DNA from: Burkholderiales bacterium
GTDB lineage: Bacteria > Pseudomonadota > Gammaproteobacteria > Burkholderiales > Burkholderiaceae_C
Reading direction: 5' to 3'
Assembly (NCBI GenBank): GCA_016185015.1
Contig: JACPOI010000020.1
Location: forward strand, 478,666-542,665
DNA: 64,000 nt
In this document: piece by piece, positions 55,578 through 63,706 of the stretch
How the letters are laid out: every line of letters begins with the position of its first letter
Numbering within the stretch: position 1 is the stretch's first letter
Notes under the pieces: model-generated
Told to the model about the DNA's origin: nothing
Databases searched by the model: none
The model's input: the letters and a program-made list of their open reading frames with translations, nothing else
Made by a program: the position numbers and the translations under genes

Positions 55578-58478
55578 TCACTGGCAGGCTTCGCAACCCG
55601 GATCATCGATCGCGCAGAACTTGATGTCGGTGGCGGCCGTGGCCATCTGTGCCTGCGCCGCAGCCGCTGCTGCGTCGAGAGCGCTCATGCCGCCGCTCGC
55701 TGAGCCGCCGGAGGAGACCGCGTTGAGACGACCCGCCGTCACGGTGGACTTCTCGGCGTGCGTGGCCGACATCGTGCGCAGGTAATAGGTGGTCTTGAGA
55801 CCGCGCAGCCAGGCCAGCTTGTAGGTGTCGTCGAGTTTCTTGCCCGAGGCGCCGGCCATGTAGATGTTGAGCGACTGGGCCTGGTCGATCCACTTCTGGC
55901 GACGTGCCGCGGCTTCCACCAGCCAGAGCGTCTCGACTTCGAAAGCGGTGGCGTAGAGGGACTTGATCTCCTGCGGCACGCGGTCGATGGGGGCCAAGGA
56001 GCCGTCGAAATGCTTGAGGTCCATGACCATCACGTCGTCCCACAGACCCAGGCGCTTGAGGTCACGCACCAGATAGCTGTTGATCACGGTGAACTCGCCG
56101 GAGAGGTTGGACTTGACCGAGAGGTTGCCGAAGCAGGGTTCGATCGAGGCGTCCACGCCGATGATGTTGGAGATGGTCGCGGTCGGGGCGATGGCCACGC
56201 AGTTGGAGTTGCGCATGCCATCCTTGGCGATCTTCTTGCGCAGGGCGTCCCAGTCCAGGGTGGCCGAGCGGTCGACTTCCACGTAACCGCCGCGGGCCTT
56301 GGCCAGCAGGTCCAGCGTGTCCAGCGGCAGGACGCCCTGGTCCCACAGCGAGCCCTTGTAGCTGGAGTATTGGCCACGCTCGCGGGCCAGCTCGGTCGAG
56401 GCCCAGTAGGCGTGGTAGCAGACGGCTTCCATGGACTGGTCGGCGAACTCCACGGCAGCCTGGCTGGCGTAAGGAATGCGCAGTTCGTACAGCGCATCCT
56501 GGAAGCCCATGATGCCCAGGCCCACGGGGCGGTGGCGCAGGTTGGAGTCGCGCGCCTTCTTGACGGCGTAGTAGTTGATGTCGATCACGTTGTCCAGCAT
56601 GCGCATGGCGGTGGACACGGTCTTCTTCAGCTTCTCCTGGTCGATGGCGCCGTTCTTCAGGTGCTGGCGCAGATTGACCGAACCGAGGTTGCAGACGGCG
56701 GTTTCGGTGTCGCTGGTGTTGAGCGTGATCTCGGTGCACAGGTTGGACGAGTGCACCACACCGGCGTGCTGCTGGGGCGAGCGCACGTTGCAGGCATCCT
56801 TGAAGGTGATCCAGGGGTGGCCGGTCTCGAACAGCATCGAGAGCATCTTGCGCCAAAGGTCGGTCGCTGGAACGGTCTTGCTGGGCTTGATCTCGCCGCG
56901 CTTGGCCTTTTCTTCATAGACCACATAGGCTTTCTCGAAGTCGGCGCCAAAGAGGTCGTGCAGGTCCGGCACATCGGAAGGCGAGAACAGGGTCCACTCG
57001 CCTTTCTCCATGACACGACGCATGAACAGGTCGGGGATCCAGTTGGCGGTGTTCATGTCGTGCGTGCGGCGGCGGTCGTCGCCGGTGTTCTTGCGCAGTT
57101 CCAGGAACTCTTCAATGTCCAGGTGCCAGGTCTCCAGGTAGGTGCAGACTGCGCCCTTGCGCTTGCCGCCCTGGTTCACGGCTACGGCGGTGTCGTTCAC
57201 GACCTTGAGGAAGGGCACCACGCCCTGCGACTCGCCGTTGGTGCCCTTGATGTGGCTGCCCAAGGCGCGCACGCGGGTCCAGTCGTTGCCCAGGCCGCCA
57301 GCGAACTTGGATAGCAGGGCGTTTTCCTTGATGGACTCGTAGATGCCGTCCAGGTCGTCGGGCACGGTGGTCAGGTAGCAGCTGGAGAGCTGCGAACGCA
57401 GGGTGCCGGCGTTGAACAGTGTGGGCGTGGACGACATGAAGTCGAAGGAGGACAGCACCTCGTAGAACTCGATGGCGCGCGCCTCGCGGTCGATCTCGCC
57501 CAGCGACAGGCCCATGGCCACACGCATGAAGAAGGCCTGCGGCAGTTCGATGCGGCTCTTGCGCACGTGCAGGAAATAACGGTCGTACAGGGTCTGCAGG
57601 CCCAGGTAGTCGAACTGCAGGTCGCGGTCGGCCTTGAGCGCGGCGCCCAGGCGCTTGAGGTCGAACTGCAGCATGTCCGGGTTGAGCAGCTCGTTGTCCA
57701 CGCCCTTCTTGATGAAGTCGGGGAAGTACTCGGCATAGGCTTGGCCCATGCCGGCTTGCGGGACATCACGGCCCAGCACCTCGCGGGCGATGGTGTGGAA
57801 GAGCAGGCGCGCGGTGGCGTAGGTGTAGTCCGGATCTTTTTCGATCAGGGTGCGGGCGGCCAGGATGGCGGCCTTGAAGACCTCATCGATCGGCACGCCG
57901 TCGTACAGGTTGCGCATGGTCTCGGCGACGATGGGGTCGGGCTTGATATCGGCGCCCAGGCCGGCGCAGGCGTTCTCGATCAACTGTTGCAGGCTGCCCA
58001 GGTCCAGCGTGACACGCTGACCGCCATCGATCACATGCAGCTGGGGCGCTTTCGGCGCGGCTTGGGCGGATTGCTGGGCGCGTTCCTGGGTGCGGCGCTC
58101 GCGATAGAGCACGTAGGCGCGGGCAATCTCGTGGTGGCCCCCGCGCATCAGGCCCAGTTCGACCTGGTCCTGCACGTCTTCAATATGGAAGGTGCCGCCG
58201 CCCGGGCGCGAGCGCATCAGCGCGCGCACGACGTTCTGCGTCAGGGCGTCCACCACCTCGCGCACGCTGGCCGAAGCAGCGCCCTGGGTGCCGTGCACGG
58301 CCAGGAAGGCCTTCATCATGGCCACGGCGATCTTGCTCGGTTCGAACGGCACCACGGCACCGTTGCGGCGGATGATCTGGTAGTTGTTCAGGGGAGTGGC
58401 GGCCGTGTTTTCCTGGGTTTGCATGGTCAGGACACCGGTGTGCAGGGGGGGGGAGGTGGGGTTCAGAGCGGTTTGCAT
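55578..58478 (-). CDS. nrdA: Ribonucleotide reductase class Ia alpha subunit NrdA
   Basis: 966 residues; the start has AGGA six bases upstream. NrdA reduces ribonucleoside diphosphates to deoxyribonucleotides with radicals supplied by NrdB. An ATP-cone (about 30-125) is present for overall allosteric control, with a second cone-like stretch possible near 150-235. Catalytic Cys sites are visible: LSSCYLTTVPDD, N-L-C-T-E for the radical cysteine triad, TAVCNLGSVNL, and the C-terminal shuttle pair in CEACQ. It precedes nrdB by about 128 bp on the same strand and is preceded by two NrdR boxes. Confidence 0.96.
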   Translation of the reverse strand: MQTALNPTSPPLHTGVLTMQTQENTAATPLNNYQIIRRNGAVVPFEPSKIAVAMMKAFLAVHGTQGAASASVREVVDALTQNVVRALMRSRPGGGTFHIEDVQDQVELGLMRGGHHEIARAYVLYRERRTQERAQQSAQAAPKAPQLHVIDGGQRVTLDLGSLQQLIENACAGLGADIKPDPIVAETMRNLYDGVPIDEVFKAAILAARTLIEKDPDYTYATARLLFHTIAREVLGRDVPQAGMGQAYAEYFPDFIKKGVDNELLNPDMLQFDLKRLGAALKADRDLQFDYLGLQTLYDRYFLHVRKSRIELPQAFFMRVAMGLSLGEIDREARAIEFYEVLSSFDFMSSTPTLFNAGTLRSQLSSCYLTTVPDDLDGIYESIKENALLSKFAGGLGNDWTRVRALGSHIKGTNGESQGVVPFLKVVNDTAVAVNQGGKRKGAVCTYLETWHLDIEEFLELRKNTGDDRRRTHDMNTANWIPDLFMRRVMEKGEWTLFSPSDVPDLHDLFGADFEKAYVVYEEKAKRGEIKPSKTVPATDLWRKMLSMLFETGHPWITFKDACNVRSPQQHAGVVHSSNLCTEITLNTSDTETAVCNLGSVNLRQHLKNGAIDQEKLKKTVSTAMRMLDNVIDINYYAVKKARDSNLRHRPVGLGIMGFQDALYELRIPYASQAAVEFADQSMEAVCYHAYWASTELARERGQYSSYKGSLWDQGVLPLDTLDLLAKARGGYVEVDRSATLDWDALRKKIAKDGMRNSNCVAIAPTATISNIIGVDASIEPCFGNLSVKSNLSGEFTVINSYLVRDLKRLGLWDDVMVMDLKHFDGSLAPIDRVPQEIKSLYATAFEVETLWLVEAAARRQKWIDQAQSLNIYMAGASGKKLDDTYKLAWLRGLKTTYYLRTMSATHAEKSTVTAGRLNAVSSGGSASGGMSALDAAAAAAQAQMATAATDIKFCAIDDPGCEACQ

Positions 58479-58572
58479 TATTTCCTCGTCGTCAGCAAAT
58501 CTGTTGTTGGTTCTTGGGTCCGTATTCTGGCTCGCGATGCGCTCTGTTGAAGAAAAGCACTGCCAGCGGAAA

Positions 58573-58620
58573 GCACTATATATGGTGTGTCTGGTGAATA
58601 CAAGCCACTACCGGTAGTGT
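58573..58620. promoter_or_regulatory. Paired NrdR boxes upstream of nrdA
   Basis: Box 1 GCACTATATATGGTGT (58573-58588) and box 2 CCACTACCGGTAGTGT (58605-58620) are imperfect palindromes whose centres are 32 bp apart, about three helical turns. This matches the tandem-box pattern of the ATP/dATP-sensing repressor NrdR. They lie about 95-140 bp upstream of the nrdA start. Confidence 0.85.
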
Positions 58621-58868
58621 AGCGTTGGGCATACAACACACGGCGTATCCGACGCAAAAAAAGTGCTGTATCCGGCTGCGGAAACAGTGAGCGGGAGGGC
58701 CAGTGCTGGCGCGGTGTGGCGCTTGAAGTCACGCTATTTTCTGACCGAAGGCCAGCAGGCATGCGGCACGGCGGCGAATTTTCCGCGCCAGACCGCATGC
58801 AGTCTGCACGGCGGCTTTTCTGGGGGATGTGATGTGCCGGTTGGTGCACCGCCGCAGGGCGGTCCGGC
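58621..58868. other. Intergenic stretch without a supported gene
   Basis: With the NrdR boxes this makes a 390-bp gap between nrdA and ampD. Beyond a run of seven A's near 58656-58662 and GC-rich inverted bits near 58845, I see no gene, tRNA or clear promoter here. Confidence 0.5.
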
Positions 58869-59465
58869 TCAGGCGGGTTCTTCGGGAAAATACCGAGACG
58901 GCAAGCCCAGGGCCTGTTGCAATACGGCCCACTGGAAGCCAGGGCCGGGATCGGCCTTGCGCCCGGGCGCCACGTGTTCGTGGCCGGCGATGTGCTGCAC
59001 CGGGTAGCGCTGGCCCAGGGCGGCGCACAGGCTGCCCAGGGTTTCGTATTGGTCGGCCTCGAAAGACGCACCTTCCACGCCTTCGAGTTCGATGCCGATC
59101 GAGTCGTCGTTGCAGTTGTCGCGCCCGCGGTAGCAGGAGACGCCGGCATGCCAGGCGCGATCGTCGCAGCTGACGAACTGCCAGAGTTCGCCGTTGCGGC
59201 GGATGTAGAAGTGCGACGAGACCTGCATGCCCTCGATGCTCTTGAAATAGGGGTGGGCGTTCCAGTCCAGCGTGTTGGTGAACAGGCGCTGCACTTCGTC
59301 GCCGCCGTACTGGCCCGGTGGCAGGCTGATGGAGTGGATGACTAGCAGGTCCACAGCGGCATCTGCGGGACGCGGCCCGAAGTTGGGTGAGTCCAGCCGG
59401 CGCGCAAAGCGGTACCAGCCGCCGTCCCACAGGCGGTTGCGTTCTGGGGTGGGATGTTTGCTCAT
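58869..59465 (-). CDS. ampD: 1,6-anhydroMurNAc-L-alanine amidase AmpD
   Basis: 198 residues, cytoplasmic. AmpD cleaves the stem peptide from anhydromuropeptides during wall recycling. Zinc ligands are in LVIHSISLPPG and in the C-terminal GHEHVAPGRKADPGPGF (His and Asp), and ELEGVE and SSHFYIRRNGELWQFV are typical. It overlaps pilR by 4 bp. Product tripeptide is reused by Mpl, encoded in this window. Confidence 0.96.
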   Translation of the reverse strand: MSKHPTPERNRLWDGGWYRFARRLDSPNFGPRPADAAVDLLVIHSISLPPGQYGGDEVQRLFTNTLDWNAHPYFKSIEGMQVSSHFYIRRNGELWQFVSCDDRAWHAGVSCYRGRDNCNDDSIGIELEGVEGASFEADQYETLGSLCAALGQRYPVQHIAGHEHVAPGRKADPGPGFQWAVLQQALGLPSRYFPEEPA

Positions 59466-60958
59466 GCGCCGGGGTCGTTACCCTGCGGCGTGTCGATGTT
59501 CAGGCGCGCGATCCGGTAGCGGATCTGGCGCAGGCTCAGGCCCAGCTTGGCCGCTGCCGCCGTGCGATTGAACCCGGTTTCCTGCAGGGCCTTGACCAGG
59601 ATCTCGCGTTCCTGGCGGTCCAGGTGGCCTTGCAGGTCGGCGGGCAACTCCGGGTGCTCCAGAGAGGTCGGGGCCAGGCTGGGCGGTAGCACCCCGGGAA
59701 TGGTGGGTGCCAGGTCCAACGCGGCCGGGTCCAGGATGGCCGGCGTGGTGTCCAGGCTGTCGAAACTCAACTCGCCGCCGTCGCTCAGCGCCATGGCGCG
59801 GTGCAGCAGGTTTTCCAGCTCGCGCACATTCCCGGTCAGCGGGTGCTTGGCCAGCTGGGCCAGCGTCTCGGGGGGCAGGCGGGGCAGGGGCAGGCCGGAT
59901 TCCTGGCTGATGCGCTTGAGCAGTGCGTCGCACAGGGCGGGCAGGTCCTCGCGGCGCTCGCGCAGCGGGGGGATGTCGATCTCGATCACATTGAGCCGGT
60001 AGTACAGGTCCTGGCGGAAGCGTCCTTCCTGCACCTCGCGCGCCAGATGCTTGTGCGTGGCACTGACGATGCGCACGTCCACGGTCTCTTCCTGTGTGCC
60101 GCCCACCGGGCGCACGCAGCGCTCCTGGATGGCGCGCAGCAACTTGGATTGCATGGACAGCGGAAGGTCGCCGATTTCATCCAGGAACAGGGTGCCGCCG
60201 CGCGCGGCCTGGAAATAACCGTCGCGGTCCTGGTTGGCACCGGTATAGGCGCCCTTGCGCACGCCGAAGAACTCGGTTTCGAGCAGGTTTTCCGGGATGG
60301 CGCTGCAGTTCACCGCCACGATCGGACCGCCGGCCCGGTGGCTGTTGGCGTGCAGGGCCAGTGCCGTCAGCTCCTTGCCGGTGCCGGACTCGCCGCAGAT
60401 CAGCACCGGGGCCATGTTGCGTGCCACCTTGAGGATGCGCTCGCGTACCTGGCGTATGGCGGGCGAGCTGCCGACCAGGCGCTGCAGTGCCGCCTCACCG
60501 GCGAGGGGCTGGGCTGCCATGCGCGGTGCGGTCACCGCAGCGGGGGGGGGCGGGGGCGCGACCCGGGGGGTGAGGGCATCCTGGACTGCCGAGGCGATGA
60601 CGGTGCGGAACTGCTTCAGGTCGACCGGCTTGGTCAGGTAGTCGAAGGCGCCGGCCTTGAGCGATTCCACGGCGTTTTCCGCCGAGCCATAGGCGGTGAT
60701 GACCACGCAACGCTCGCCGCGCTGTTGGGCGCGCAGGCGCTGGAGCAGCTCAATGCCCAGGCCGTCGGGCAGGCGCATGTCGGTGATCAGCACCTGGTAG
60801 CGGTGGTCCTGGAGATGTTTCCAGGCGTCGGCCAGGGTTTCCGCCACATCGACGTGGTATCCCTCGCGCAGCAGTGTCAGCTCATAGAGCGTGCGCAGGT
60901 CGGGTTCGTCATCCACGACCAGGATGTGCGCCGGGGAAGCGGGGACGTGGTTGCTCAT
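59462..60958 (-). CDS. pilR: PilR-type sigma-54 response regulator
   Basis: 498 residues. Receiver domain with Asp60 (LLITDMRLP-type, here LITDMRLPDG) and Lys110 (LTKPVD). AAA+ domain: Walker A GESGTGKE at 189-196, the sigma-54 contact loop reads GAYTGA at 236-241 where the consensus is GAFTGA, then GGTLFLDEIGDLP. The C-terminal Fis-type helix-turn-helix (FNRTAAAAKLGLSLRQIRYR) binds promoters. It activates type IV pilus (pilA) transcription in related bacteria. It is paired with PilS, whose stop overlaps its start. Confidence 0.95.
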   Translation of the reverse strand: MSNHVPASPAHILVVDDEPDLRTLYELTLLREGYHVDVAETLADAWKHLQDHRYQVLITDMRLPDGLGIELLQRLRAQQRGERCVVITAYGSAENAVESLKAGAFDYLTKPVDLKQFRTVIASAVQDALTPRVAPPPPPAAVTAPRMAAQPLAGEAALQRLVGSSPAIRQVRERILKVARNMAPVLICGESGTGKELTALALHANSHRAGGPIVAVNCSAIPENLLETEFFGVRKGAYTGANQDRDGYFQAARGGTLFLDEIGDLPLSMQSKLLRAIQERCVRPVGGTQEETVDVRIVSATHKHLAREVQEGRFRQDLYYRLNVIEIDIPPLRERREDLPALCDALLKRISQESGLPLPRLPPETLAQLAKHPLTGNVRELENLLHRAMALSDGGELSFDSLDTTPAILDPAALDLAPTIPGVLPPSLAPTSLEHPELPADLQGHLDRQEREILVKALQETGFNRTAAAAKLGLSLRQIRYRIARLNIDTPQGNDPGA

Positions 60959-62688
60959 GAGGTGGCTGGCGTTCTGGCGGCCGGCGACGGGACGGCCGCC
61001 AGGCGCAGGGTGATGAAGAATTCGTTGCCGTCCATCAGGGTGTCGCGGGCAATGCGGCGGGCACGGTGATAGCCGATGGCGGCGCCATGCCCTTCGCACA
61101 ATTCACGGCAAATATACAGGCCCAGACCGCTGGAGCGGCTTTCCGATGAGAAGAAGGGTTCGAACAGATGCTGCTCCACCGAAGGCTCCATGGGCGGGCC
61201 ATCGCTCCAGACGGCCAGCAGGGCTTGCCCGCTGGCATCGGCGCGGGCATGCACCTGGATTGCATCAGGCAACTGGCGGGCATAACGGCTCGCATTGTCC
61301 AGAAGGTTGACCAGCACACGACGCAGGTGCTCGGGGTCGAAGTGCACCGGCAACGGCTGCGGGGCCAGGTGCAGGGCGAGCATGGCGCTGTTGCCGGTCT
61401 GCTGCGCCCAGTCCAGGCCGATGCGCTGCACGGAGGGGGTCAGCTCCAGGACGCGGGACTCGAAGGCGGTGGCCTGCTTGCCGGCACGCGAGATGTTGAG
61501 CACGTCGTCGACGATGCGGTCCAGACGCTTGGCGTTCTGGCGGATCATCTGGGTCAGACGCATGTGCCGGGGGTCGTGGATTTCCTCTTCGAGCAGGGCA
61601 TTGGCCTGGGCGATGGCGGCCAGGGGATTGCGGATCTCGTGCGCCACGGCGGCCGACATGCGGCCCATGCTGGCCAGCTTCTCGGTGCGCATGCGCGCTT
61701 CCATCTCGCGCAGGTCCTGCAGGAACATGACACACAGGATCTCGGACTCGCCCCAGTGGGCCGTGGTCATGCGGGTGCGCACGCGCATGCGCCGGTTGCC
61801 CTGGTCGAGATGCTCGATGCCGATGTCGGCGTGGTGAAAATCACCCCGACCGGTGAAGACCTGGAAGGCCAGTTCGGCGAGCGCCTGCCAGCCGGGTTCG
61901 TCGGCCAGGCTGAAGGGCGTGTGCCTGATCGGACGGTCGTCGGCCTGCAGCATCTGGCGTGCTGCGGGGTTGGCTGCATGCACGGTGCCGCGCACGTCCA
62001 CCACCAGGATGCCGTCGGTGAGGGCTTCGATCACCAGGTCGTTGACCTGCTGCTGGATGCGCATGGCGTGCTGGCTGCGTCGGGCACGCTGCTGTTCGCT
62101 GGCCAGTCGCGCCGACAGTTGGTGGGCCAGGAAGGCGATCACGAAACTGCCCGCACCGGTGAGCGCCGCCTGGATGAAAAAAGGCGTGGCGTCCCCCGGG
62201 CCGCGCAGCGCCTGCCAGGTGCTGTGCAGCAGCAGCAGCAGCGTGACGCCGGCGGCCGTGCCCATGGCCAGGGTCAAGGAGCCCAGCACGGCTGCCTGCA
62301 GTACCGGCAGGGCGTACAGAGGGGTGTAGTTGATGCTGCTGCCATGCAGCAGATGCAGGGCTGTGAAGACCAGCACGTCCACGCCGATGCTCGACAGCCA
62401 GGACTGGTCGAAGGTATGGCCCATGCGGCGCGGGCGCGGTGCCACGCGCACCATCAGCGTGGCCGCGAAATAAGCGCCGCAGAGCAGCGCCAGCCAGACA
62501 TTGGGCGCCTGGCCCAGGGCGTACAGGGTCGCCTGCAGCAGCAGGAGCACCAGGCCCAGCATGACGCGGGCTGTCATGAAGCCCAGCCACAGCCGCTTGA
62601 ATTCCTGCTGTTCCTCGGGCGCTTCCAGCCGCTCGTCCAGCAGCGACGGGCCGAACCAGGAGTGCTCGCTGTCGCGCTGCGATGTCAT
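60955..62688 (-). CDS. pilS: PilS-type sensor histidine kinase
   Basis: 577 residues from MTSQRDSEHSW. Six hydrophobic helices (about 35-190) form the membrane sensor, as in PilS; then a PAS-like domain (LVIEALTDGILVVDVRGTVHAANPAA), the HisKA box SAAVAHEIRNPLAAI, and an HATPase with LDNASRYAR and GLGLYICREL. PilS phosphorylates PilR to control pilin expression. It overlaps pilR by 4 bp and the small PP0621-type gene by one base. Confidence 0.95.
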   Translation of the reverse strand: MTSQRDSEHSWFGPSLLDERLEAPEEQQEFKRLWLGFMTARVMLGLVLLLLQATLYALGQAPNVWLALLCGAYFAATLMVRVAPRPRRMGHTFDQSWLSSIGVDVLVFTALHLLHGSSINYTPLYALPVLQAAVLGSLTLAMGTAAGVTLLLLLHSTWQALRGPGDATPFFIQAALTGAGSFVIAFLAHQLSARLASEQQRARRSQHAMRIQQQVNDLVIEALTDGILVVDVRGTVHAANPAARQMLQADDRPIRHTPFSLADEPGWQALAELAFQVFTGRGDFHHADIGIEHLDQGNRRMRVRTRMTTAHWGESEILCVMFLQDLREMEARMRTEKLASMGRMSAAVAHEIRNPLAAIAQANALLEEEIHDPRHMRLTQMIRQNAKRLDRIVDDVLNISRAGKQATAFESRVLELTPSVQRIGLDWAQQTGNSAMLALHLAPQPLPVHFDPEHLRRVLVNLLDNASRYARQLPDAIQVHARADASGQALLAVWSDGPPMEPSVEQHLFEPFFSSESRSSGLGLYICRELCEGHGAAIGYHRARRIARDTLMDGNEFFITLRLAAVPSPAARTPATS

Positions 62689-62915
62689 CAGGGCTCCGCG
62701 AGCTGCCGGTGTTCGCTGCTGCAGTACAGGCCGATGCGACCCACGACGGCATCGCCATGGGGTAGGTGCACGCCGCAGTGGGCGCAGCGCACCATCTCCT
62801 GCGGGCCGGGCGGTGCTGGTGGGGCGGCCTGGTCGGAGCGTTGCTCGCTGCGGCGACCCGAGCGCCAGAGCCAGACAACCAGCAGAACGATGGCCAGGAA
62901 GAGCAGGAACTTCAT
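62688..62915 (-). CDS. PP0621-type small membrane protein with cysteine-pair motif
   Basis: 75 residues: one N-terminal helix (1-17), a Pro/Ala/Gln linker, then CAHCGVHLPHGDAV and a C-terminal YCSSEHR. The Cys-x-x-Cys and Cys-x-x-x-His pattern suggests a small zinc-binding knuckle. It fits the PP0621 family, which occurs next to pilS in many beta- and gamma-proteobacteria. Function unknown. Overlaps pilS by one base and ccsA by 4 bp. Confidence 0.85.
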   Translation of the reverse strand: MKFLLFLAIVLLVVWLWRSGRRSEQRSDQAAPPAPPGPQEMVRCAHCGVHLPHGDAVVGRIGLYCSSEHRQLAEP

Positions 62916-63706
62916 GCGGTGCTGCGCCCCAGGACGATCTCGAGCACGAAACGCGAGCCCACGTAGGCCAGCAGCAGCAGGCCGGCACCGGTGAACAGCA
63001 GGCGGGCCGCCCGCCAGCCGCGCCAGCCAAAGCGTGCGCGGCCGATCAGCAGCACGGCAAAGACCGCCCAGGACAGCACGGAAAACACCGTCTTGTGGCT
63101 CCATTTCCAGGCCGTGCCATAGAGCTGTTCGTCGAAAAGCAGGCCGGCCAGCAAGGTGGCCGACAGCAGCACGAAACCGGCACCGACGAAGCGGAAGGTC
63201 AGGCGCTCCAAGGTCAGCAGCGGTAGCCCGCTGTCGGTCTCGGCCGCATGGCGGATGCGCGCCTCGGCGCGCAGCATCAGCAGCGCGTGCACCACGGCAA
63301 CGGCAAAGAGGCCGTAGGAGGCGATGCCCAGCGCCCAGTGCAGCGGCAGCCAGGCCGAGGCGCTGGCCTGCAGGGGCTGGCCGGGGTAGAGCAGGGCCAG
63401 CAGCACGGCGCCTGCGCCCAGGATGGAGAGCGCCCAGCGGGTCTGCAGTTGCGGATAGAGCTGGCTTTCGATGGCATAGACGGCGGCGACCAGCCAGACC
63501 GTGACCGAGAGCGCCGGCGCGAAACCGAAGCGTGGGCTGTCCCCCAGCAGGCTCCAACCCAGCAGCAGGCCGTGCGCGAGCCAGGCCAGCAGCACGGCGC
63601 GGCGTGCAGCCATGGGGGACAGGCGAGCCGCAGCCGGGGCGGCATAGGCCGCGGCGGCCAGCAGGGCCAAGGCAATGCCGGTGGGGGAGGCACTGGGTAA
63701 AATCAT
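62912..63706 (-). CDS. ccsA: Cytochrome c biogenesis/assembly protein CcsA (YpjD type)
   Basis: 264 residues from MILPSASPTG, about eight membrane helices. CcsA/YpjD-like (CytC_asm) proteins move or present haem for cytochrome c attachment; WKWSHKTVFSVLSWAVFAVLL includes the conserved His and Trp-rich stretch. The start is taken at 63706 because the in-frame Met codons upstream (63724, 63793) lie in group II intron sequence. The predicted splice site of that intron coincides with this start codon. Confidence 0.88.
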   Translation of the reverse strand: MILPSASPTGIALALLAAAAYAAPAAARLSPMAARRAVLLAWLAHGLLLGWSLLGDSPRFGFAPALSVTVWLVAAVYAIESQLYPQLQTRWALSILGAGAVLLALLYPGQPLQASASAWLPLHWALGIASYGLFAVAVVHALLMLRAEARIRHAAETDSGLPLLTLERLTFRFVGAGFVLLSATLLAGLLFDEQLYGTAWKWSHKTVFSVLSWAVFAVLLIGRARFGWRGWRAARLLFTGAGLLLLAYVGSRFVLEIVLGRSTA

